Below, piece after piece: positions 12,618 to 17,277 of a DNA stretch of 17,277 bases. Source of the DNA: an uncultured Ignavibacteria bacterium (GTDB lineage: Bacteria; Bacteroidota; Ignavibacteria; Kapaibacteriales; UBA961); the NCBI GenBank assembly GCA_937868245.1, contig CALMMI010000594.1, forward strand, positions 1-17,277. Reading direction: 5' to 3'. The notes beneath the pieces were generated by a model. It was not told the DNA's origin and ran no database searches. It saw nothing but the letters and a program-made list of their open reading frames with translations. Both the position numbers and the translations under genes were made by a program. Each line of letters begins with the position of its first letter. Positions within the stretch are counted from its first letter, which is position 1.

Positions 12618-14804
12618 TTACACTATCTCAATTGACCATTCAACCGGACTTTTCCCGGAGATTGAAAGCAACATCGTTTGCTGAAGTATTCCGTATCCGG
12701 CTGAATATACATCATTATCACTTATTTGTATAGTCTGGTTTTTGCATATTAATCGTACAGATACATCATTAGAACTTAAAAGTACGGAATGATTACTACC
12801 TCCTATTTCGACCACATGAACATCCGGAGCGCAGTGAAAGAATGTAGTAAAGGCTTGCCCATCGCCTAATTCATCAATCCCCGTAATCTTGTTTTCATTA
12901 AAATAAAGAGTACGAATGTGTTTGTGAACACCAAACCCTGAATGAGAACCTTTCCATTCTTTTTCATTTTTATGAATAACAGTCCCCTTAGATCGGTCGC
13001 CAAGCATCCAAAAAAGTGCATCACCTCCACCAGGCAGCCATAGGTTTTGCTCTTCCTTGTTTTCCGGGATAACCGTATTATGCGCTGCAGTGGAACGGAA
13101 ATGATTTCTCATATCAGCCGCAGGTGTATAGAGGTATGTTCCTCCATCTACAAATATATCTTGCCCGCGGATATTCACCTCAATCGATAACTGGTCATTA
13201 TGTGCATGACCGCCTTTGCCACGCTGTCCGATTGATCCGCACCGGACTGCGCAATAATATTCTTTTGTGCGATAGACATCAAGTCCGAAGTTATCAAAAC
13301 TAACAATTCCCGTTTCAGGTTTGGATGCTTTATTCTGCAAAGAAGGGCAGTTTAACAGCCTTGCAATCTCTTGCAATTCTCCGTGTTCATTATGGTTTTC
13401 TACAAGAATAGTATGGTCATCGGATAGTTCGCTATAATTCTTGAGATTAAGAAATGTTGTTTTTGCTTGAAGCGTACTCATTTCGGAATAATTTGGAAGC
13501 AATTTGAAAAATCTTCCGCTGTCATTATCACCAATTTGAGGTGATTGTCCGTTCGGTTTTGCAACCTGTTTTGCAAACTGCAAAATTGAAGGCAGCATTC
13601 CCCTGAGTGAATGATAATCTTCAAGGTTTGGTTTTAGTTTGGGTGCGCCTTTCTTGAGACGGTGATTATACGTAGTCAGTGCTGCAATCTTCTTAGGAGG
13701 TAATTTTTCCAATAGTGCAGCAGCATATACTACCATTTCGGCAGAGAGTCGGTGGTATGGGACAGATGCCTCGAAATTCCCACCGTCGGGCAGGAATTGG
13801 AGTTTTGTTTCAGCAATCATTTCCTGCACCGAAAAAGCAAGCCACATTTCCGTTTCAGGTGTTGACGGAAGATAAGCGGCTATAAACAACAGTCCTGCAA
13901 TATCAGCCAGGTAATGATTCCCCCGTAGTATTGGAGAATACTCCAAATTATTGATGATATGCTTGCCGTGTTCGTAAATACTTCTGCGGAAAATCTTCTC
14001 GAAATCATCATCGAATGTGCAGCCCGCAGAACGAAAATAATCGTAGCTTATCAGCCAATTGACAGCCCGGATGGCAATATCCATACTCGTCGTCCAATTC
14101 ACACCAAAGCGCGGAGGGTTCAAGGCAATAAAATCAATGATTTCGTTGCGGAATTCTGCCATATACACTTCCTTTGGCTTGAATTGCCCGTTATTTTTGC
14201 CAGAAAGTGCTGCAGCCTCGGCAAGCGTAGGGAAATGTTGCATTCGCGCCAACTCCCACGGGACTTTTACATCTACTCCCGCATTGCCACCATACCGTAT
14301 AGATTTGCACCAACCTAAAGCAGACCAACGGTAGCCAGATTTGAAATCAAGTTGCCAGTCAATCGGCGTATAGTTCTTATCCACCATTGCCCAAATTCTA
14401 CGGGACTCTTTTAGATTGAGAGGACTTATTTCATGGGAGAGCCAATCGCTATTTTCAACAGGTTTGTTTGCATAGGGTGGAAATACTATGCCTTCCGTTC
14501 CTCTGCAATCCATACCATATTTTACTTGCACCCAGCCTGAACCTAACAAATCGAAGCGGTGGGAACAGTACTGCTCCGCGAGTATTGAGATATGCCGTGC
14601 GCGCGATTGCAAATCCTCAATAGGAGGCAACGTAAAATACGAGTGTAGCTCCGAAATCTCCTTATTTGAATAAGTACAAGCAGATGTATCACGCTTTTTG
14701 GCAGCATTATGGCGCAACGGACGGGCAAACTGCTCATACACCATACGTAAGGCAGTACGCGGCGGTAAAGACAAACCCTGACGAATTTTACGGATTATTT
14801 TCAC
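12618..14804 (-). CDS. Heparinase II/III-family protein (putative polysaccharide lyase)
   Basis: A 728-aa protein with the two-part plan of the family. The N-terminal all-alpha toroid (about residues 60-420) includes DWQLDFKSGYRWS, VDVKVPWELARMQHF, NPPRFGVNW and RGNHYLADIAG. A C-terminal beta-sandwich domain (about 480-720) includes GGHAHNDQLSIEV, FVDGGTYLYTP and FRSTAAHNTV. The Asn-His of RGNHYL, the Tyr of SVPYHRLS and the His of GGHAHND are at positions used for catalysis or metal and substrate contact in characterised relatives; whether it is active is inferred. No signal peptide is seen: the N-terminus is basic (MKIIRKIRQGLSLPP). Family members without signals are often found in surface-polysaccharide gene clusters, but none is in the window. 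It is first in a minus-strand unit with the two TPR-LuxR genes. No glycan substrate can be assigned. Confidence 0.9.
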   Translation of the reverse strand: MKIIRKIRQGLSLPPRTALRMVYEQFARPLRHNAAKKRDTSACTYSNKEISELHSYFTLPPIEDLQSRARHISILAEQYCSHRFDLLGSGWVQVKYGMDCRGTEGIVFPPYANKPVENSDWLSHEISPLNLKESRRIWAMVDKNYTPIDWQLDFKSGYRWSALGWCKSIRYGGNAGVDVKVPWELARMQHFPTLAEAAALSGKNNGQFKPKEVYMAEFRNEIIDFIALNPPRFGVNWTTSMDIAIRAVNWLISYDYFRSAGCTFDDDFEKIFRRSIYEHGKHIINNLEYSPILRGNHYLADIAGLLFIAAYLPSTPETEMWLAFSVQEMIAETKLQFLPDGGNFEASVPYHRLSAEMVVYAAALLEKLPPKKIAALTTYNHRLKKGAPKLKPNLEDYHSLRGMLPSILQFAKQVAKPNGQSPQIGDNDSGRFFKLLPNYSEMSTLQAKTTFLNLKNYSELSDDHTILVENHNEHGELQEIARLLNCPSLQNKASKPETGIVSFDNFGLDVYRTKEYYCAVRCGSIGQRGKGGHAHNDQLSIEVNIRGQDIFVDGGTYLYTPAADMRNHFRSTAAHNTVIPENKEEQNLWLPGGGDALFWMLGDRSKGTVIHKNEKEWKGSHSGFGVHKHIRTLYFNENKITGIDELGDGQAFTTFFHCAPDVHVVEIGGSNHSVLLSSNDVSVRLICKNQTIQISDNDVYSAGYGILQQTMLLSISGKSPVEWSIEIV

Positions 14805-14851
14805 GAAGGAACGGCTCTGGAGATTATGACAATTGTACTGATTTTAGATTG

Positions 14852-14882
14852 GTAATATACGTGATTTTATTGTGATTACAAA
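14852..14882 (-). promoter_or_regulatory. Candidate promoter of the heparinase-LuxR operon
   Basis: On the minus strand TTTG (complement of 14879-14882) is followed after 19 bp by TATATTAC (complement of 14852-14859). The Bacteroidota consensus is TTTG-N19 to 21-TAnnTTTG, so the -33 box and spacing fit exactly and the -7 box fits in five of its six specified positions. Transcription would start around 14845, leaving a leader of about 40 nt. Confidence 0.4.
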
Positions 14883-15016
14883 TAACGGTTTGGCGGGTGT
14901 GGTTTCCTTTTGGTGTTTCGGGGGTTTATGTGTAGTTTCGTGGAAGAGAATTTCATTATTTAATCAGCTACATAAAGAAAGCTAACAAACCATTTTTCCA
15001 CATATTATAGCATAAA

Positions 15017-15256
15017 ATGGATTACAATACTATTTTACAAATTGCTGAGATCAAATTAGGTATAGAATTTAATCATATCATTGAAGATTTAAAATACCAT
15101 ATTTCTGCTGGTTGTACAGGAGGTGAAATAGATAGCATGGTAGGTAAATACTTAAAAGATTTGCAGATTAATGATATCAATGCATATTCAATCTTAAAAG
15201 ATGACATTAATATGTACTTGATAGAGTTAAGAAGACGTGGATTGATTATTATATAA
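15017..15256 (+). CDS. Small AT-rich hypothetical protein
   Basis: A 79-aa ORF from ATG to TAA that I do not recognise. It is rich in I, L, K, N and D, with no signal peptide or membrane helix. Predicted helices alternate with a short CTGGEIDSMVGKYL segment. By my count the reading frame is about 27% G+C, far below its neighbours, which hints at a foreign or recently gained origin, or at a non-coding stretch. An overlapping minus-strand frame of similar length exists, but the plus-strand frame fits the orientation of the following genes. Such small, charged, AT-rich ORFs can be immunity or antitoxin-like proteins, but nothing here proves that. Confidence 0.5.
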   Translation: MDYNTILQIAEIKLGIEFNHIIEDLKYHISAGCTGGEIDSMVGKYLKDLQINDINAYSILKDDINMYLIELRRRGLIII

Positions 15257-15310
15257 AGTAATACAGTGGTTATTAGAGATTCTTCAGTACTATTATAGGT
15301 TTCTACATTC

Positions 15311-15880
15311 ATGACCAAACCCCAACTCCGCACTCAAATCCTCTCCCGTCGTGAAGCCCTCACGCCCGAAGTGCGCGCGGAGTATTCCCATACGATTGCC
15401 CAAACACTCGCTTCCCTGCCGCAGTTTATAGCTGCGGGGACTATCCACTGTTACCTCTCCTTCGGAACAGAAGTGGATACTTCAGAAATCCGCATGGCTG
15501 CATTCTCAGCAGGAAAACGAGTTGCAGTACCAATGCTCGAAAAAAACAGCCCCATATTGAAGCATAGCTTTATCCAAGAGCATTTTGAGTTTACTAACGG
15601 TCATTGGAATGTTCCCGTTCCTGTTGGTATCGAAGTAGGATTACTGTCTGCCGATGAACTTGCACTGACCGAAAAGGATATTATCATTGTCCCGCTTGTT
15701 GCATTTGATAAAATGAAACACAGACTTGGCTATGGGAAAGGATTTTACGACCGTTTCCTTCACCATGAAAAAGCTCTGAAAATCGGGATTGCATTCTCCG
15801 TTCAGGAGGTAGAGTCAATTCCTTATGAACAGCACGATGAAGTTCTTTCGCTGATTATCACCGAAAATTTTCAATATTAA
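15311..15880 (+). CDS. 5-formyltetrahydrofolate cyclo-ligase
   Basis: ATP-dependent conversion of 5-formyl-THF to 5,10-methenyl-THF in cytosolic one-carbon metabolism (the MTHFS/YgfA family). The 189-aa length is typical. Visible motifs are the basic N-terminal helix ending in RREAL, CYLSFGTEVDTSEI (about 47-60), KRVAVPML (69-76), VPLVAFD (127-133) and the family fingerprint RLGYGKGFYDRFL (138-150). The usual AFDxxGxRLG spacing is kept, but the glycine is a lysine (K136). The product ends with a conserved HDEVLSLIITE segment. It lies 55 bp after the small AT-rich ORF and 56 bp before queC on the same strand. The region around its first codons is notably GC-richer than the DNA just upstream. 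Confidence 0.95.
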   Translation: MTKPQLRTQILSRREALTPEVRAEYSHTIAQTLASLPQFIAAGTIHCYLSFGTEVDTSEIRMAAFSAGKRVAVPMLEKNSPILKHSFIQEHFEFTNGHWNVPVPVGIEVGLLSADELALTEKDIIIVPLVAFDKMKHRLGYGKGFYDRFLHHEKALKIGIAFSVQEVESIPYEQHDEVLSLIITENFQY

Positions 15881-15894
15881 CTCACAGTTCACCG

Positions 15895-15902
15895 TATATT
15901 TG
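15895..15902 (+). promoter_or_regulatory. Candidate -7 box upstream of queC
   Basis: TATATTTG matches TAnnTTTG exactly and lies 34 bp before the queC start. The best -33 candidate (TTTC at 15869-15872) is imperfect and slightly too far away. I saw no preQ1 riboswitch-like structure in the 56-bp gap. Confidence 0.3.
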
Positions 15903-15936
15903 TCAATCAGTTAACATTCAGTTTAGAAATCGGAAT

Positions 15937-16611
15937 ATGAATAAGCCAAAAGCAGTTGTAATGATGTCGGGCGGGATGGATTCAAGTGTTTGTGCAGCAA
16001 TTGCATTGAACGAAGGGTATGATGTAGCCGCCCTGCATGTAAATTACGGACAAAGAACACAAGAACGTGAACTTCGTGCGTTTAATGAAGTGACGAATTA
16101 TCTTGGAATTACGCAAAAAATGGTAGTGGATATCGGCTATCTTGCAAAAATCGGAGGAAGCTCCTTAACCGATACTTCTATTCCAATTTCTGCCGCTAAC
16201 TTGGAGAACAAGGAAATCCCCTCAAGCTATGTACCCTTTCGTAACGCGAATATCCTGGCAATTGCAACCAGTTGGGCGGAGGTATTAGAGGCAACAGCTT
16301 TGTTTATCGGTGCAGTAGAAGAAGACAGCAGCGGTTATCCCGATTGCCGTGCCGAGTTTTTCGAGGCTTTCGAGAAAATGATTGCAGTAGGAACAAAACC
16401 CGAAACTTCAATCAGGATTTTCACTCCTTTAATTCACTTATCGAAAAAAGAAATTGTCCTTCGTGGCACAGAACTGAATGCACCTCTCCATCTTACATGG
16501 AGCTGTTATTCATTCGATGAAGAAGCATGCGGGGTTTGTGATTCATGTGCGTTGAGATTGCGAGGGTTTGCCCAGGCGGGAATTGCTGACAAAATCAATT
16601 ATGCCAAATAG
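15937..16611 (+). CDS. queC: 7-cyano-7-deazaguanine synthase QueC
   Basis: Converts 7-carboxy-7-deazaguanine, ammonia and ATP to preQ0 in the queuosine pathway. The 224-aa protein shows the PP-loop ATPase motif SGGMDSS (11-17; SGGLDS in most relatives), HVNYGQR (34-40), the YVPFRNAN motif (98-105), GYPDCR (133-138) and the C-terminal zinc site made by C190, C198, C201 and C204 (SCYSFDEEACGVCDSC). All expected functional residues are present. It is preceded by the formyl-THF cyclo-ligase gene on the same strand. No other queuosine genes (queD, queE, queF) are in the window. PreQ0 can also feed DNA modification systems, but nothing nearby suggests that. Confidence 0.97.
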   Translation: MNKPKAVVMMSGGMDSSVCAAIALNEGYDVAALHVNYGQRTQERELRAFNEVTNYLGITQKMVVDIGYLAKIGGSSLTDTSIPISAANLENKEIPSSYVPFRNANILAIATSWAEVLEATALFIGAVEEDSSGYPDCRAEFFEAFEKMIAVGTKPETSIRIFTPLIHLSKKEIVLRGTELNAPLHLTWSCYSFDEEACGVCDSCALRLRGFAQAGIADKINYAK

Positions 16612-16633
16612 TTATTGCATTATAGTATTCTAA

Positions 16634-16674
16634 CAAAAAAAGACCTTCAAGGTTTTAGAAACCTTGAAGGTCTT
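16634..16674 (-). terminator. Strong hairpin terminator between queC and the membrane protein gene
   Basis: A perfect 16-bp stem with a 3-nt TAG loop (16640-16655 with 16659-16674; core GACCTTCAAGGTTT). The A7 run at 16634-16640 becomes a U-run on the minus strand, so it terminates the gene at 16703-17101. For queC on the plus strand the hairpin lacks a U-run and is weaker. From memory, hairpins of this ACCTTGAAGGT type recur widely in Bacteroidota, so it may belong to a repeated terminator family. Confidence 0.88.
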
Positions 16675-16702
16675 GTCATCTATACGCAATCTAAAAATTA
16701 TT

Positions 16703-17101
16703 TTACCAAGTCAATCCGCCCCGTAACCGTACAATCCCGTTAAAAACAAGAACTATTGCAACAAAGTAAAAGAAAAAAGTATTTTTAAAGCGAATAGTAT
16801 CAGGCTTGCTTTTCCATTTTGCAGCAACATGAACTAGAACCAGAGCGGCAATCATTGTTGCAACATGTTCTATTTGTTTGGCGTGAAGCTCCTGAGTAGC
16901 TGATGCAATTGCAATAAGATTTATTAATCCAAGAAGCACCTGCAAATCCATCGTACTCACGAAAATAACACCCATTGTCCTGTCAATTTTCGAGAATCTT
17001 CTTTTTGACAGCCATCCATGAAGGTATAGAATAACCGTTACAACGGCAAACAACAATACTAACCAGCGAAAATGAGAGTGAAGCGTATATATGAATTCCA
17101 T
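16703..17101 (-). CDS. Four-helix integral membrane protein, unknown function
   Basis: A 132-aa protein with four predicted membrane helices (about 12-29, 43-66, 77-94 and 107-124). It matches, by eye, a small Bacteroidota membrane family that begins with a LHSHFRWLVL-type motif and has MDLQVLLGL in helix 2; members are sometimes loosely labelled cytochrome b-like. His residues at 8, 10, 28, 73, 79 and 91 could include metal or heme ligands, but that is only a possibility. It lies 51 bp after pdxA on the same strand and ends in a strong terminator. TAAATTTG (complement of 17124-17131) fits the -7 box, but no -33 partner is seen. Confidence 0.8.
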   Translation of the reverse strand: MEFIYTLHSHFRWLVLLFAVVTVILYLHGWLSKRRFSKIDRTMGVIFVSTMDLQVLLGLINLIAIASATQELHAKQIEHVATMIAALVLVHVAAKWKSKPDTIRFKNTFFFYFVAIVLVFNGIVRLRGGLTW

Positions 17102-17152
17102 TGATTTTATCTAAAATATGAGACAAATTTATTAAGCAAAACTACGGAATTT

Positions 17153-17277
17153 CTACTTGTTTCTACGATTATTTGCTATATCGATTGCCATCATTATAGC
17201 GTCCATTGTACTTTGCTCACCGGCAATTCCTTTTCCTGCAATTGAATATGCAGTTCCATGATCCGGTGATGTACGCA
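17153..17277 (-). CDS. pdxA: 4-hydroxythreonine-4-phosphate dehydrogenase PdxA, C-terminal part
   Basis: Partial gene cut by the right edge of the window. Only the last 40 residues and the stop are visible. They read RTSPDHGTAYSIAGKG, then a helix with MDAIMMAIDIANN. The TSPDHGTA motif followed by D/S-IAGKG is the C-terminal fingerprint of PdxA, which oxidises 4-phosphohydroxy-L-threonine in pyridoxal phosphate biosynthesis. The end of the protein is close to the usual family end. It is read on the minus strand toward the four-helix membrane protein gene. Confidence 0.88.
   Translation of the reverse strand, partial: RTSPDHGTAYSIAGKGIAGEQSTMDAIMMAIDIANNRRNK

Noticed and set aside
15073..15333. 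Minus-strand frame of 86 codons overlapping the small AT-rich ORF
   Set aside because: It overlaps the start of the formyl-THF cyclo-ligase gene and has no recognisable domain; the plus-strand frame fits the local orientation better.
15881..15936. preQ1 riboswitch before queC
   Set aside because: The gap is 56 bp, and I could not draw the GC stem and A-rich pseudoknot tail expected of that class.
1..17277. CRISPR array, transposase, phage, toxin-antitoxin, tRNA or rRNA genes
   Set aside because: Looked for on both strands; no spaced direct repeats, recombinase motifs or cloverleaf-like sequences were recognised.

Overview
The window looks like a piece of chromosome from a flagellated member of the Bacteroidota/Chlorobiota (FCB) lineage, plausibly something Ignavibacteria- or Kapabacteria-like. 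Three things point there. One protein ends in a type IX secretion (T9SS) type A sorting domain. Start codons are preceded by A-rich tracts instead of Shine-Dalgarno sequences. Several starts also have near matches to the Bacteroidota -7 box (TAnnTTTG). The flagellar export genes exclude a typical non-flagellated Bacteroidota. The taxonomic placement is inference from gene content; no marker gene is present.

Layout. Positions 1-128 hold a 7-bp tandem repeat and a GC-rich REP-like hairpin element. Positions 129-3315 (minus strand) are a flagellar export cassette transcribed fliP > fliQ > fliR > flhB. These are core parts of the flagellar type III export gate and its substrate-specificity switch. 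Positions 3618-5003 (minus) hold a short TPR protein followed by a small Rieske [2Fe-2S] protein that has both a Tat-like signal and a T9SS tail, closed by a strong terminator. Positions 5231-8329 (plus) hold a two-component system, a Bacteroidota-type sensor kinase then an OmpR-family regulator. It is preceded by 11-bp-phased direct repeats that could be its own operator and ends in a clear terminator. Positions 8352-9074 (plus) encode a class I SAM methyltransferase.

Positions 9092-14804 (minus) form a three-gene unit: a heparinase II/III-family protein, then two paralogous TPR/coiled-coil/LuxR-HTH regulators joined by an ATGA overlap. From 15017 the plus strand carries a very AT-rich small ORF, 5-formyltetrahydrofolate cyclo-ligase and queC. 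From 16640 to the end the minus strand carries a terminator, a four-helix membrane protein and the 3' end of pdxA.

Most of the window is ordinary core or lifestyle genes. The parts that most repay a second look are the Tat-Rieske-T9SS protein, the heparinase/twin-LuxR operon, the phased repeats in front of the two-component system, and the pairing of flagellar export genes with T9SS cargo. I did not find a defence system, CRISPR array, transposase, phage gene or RNA gene.
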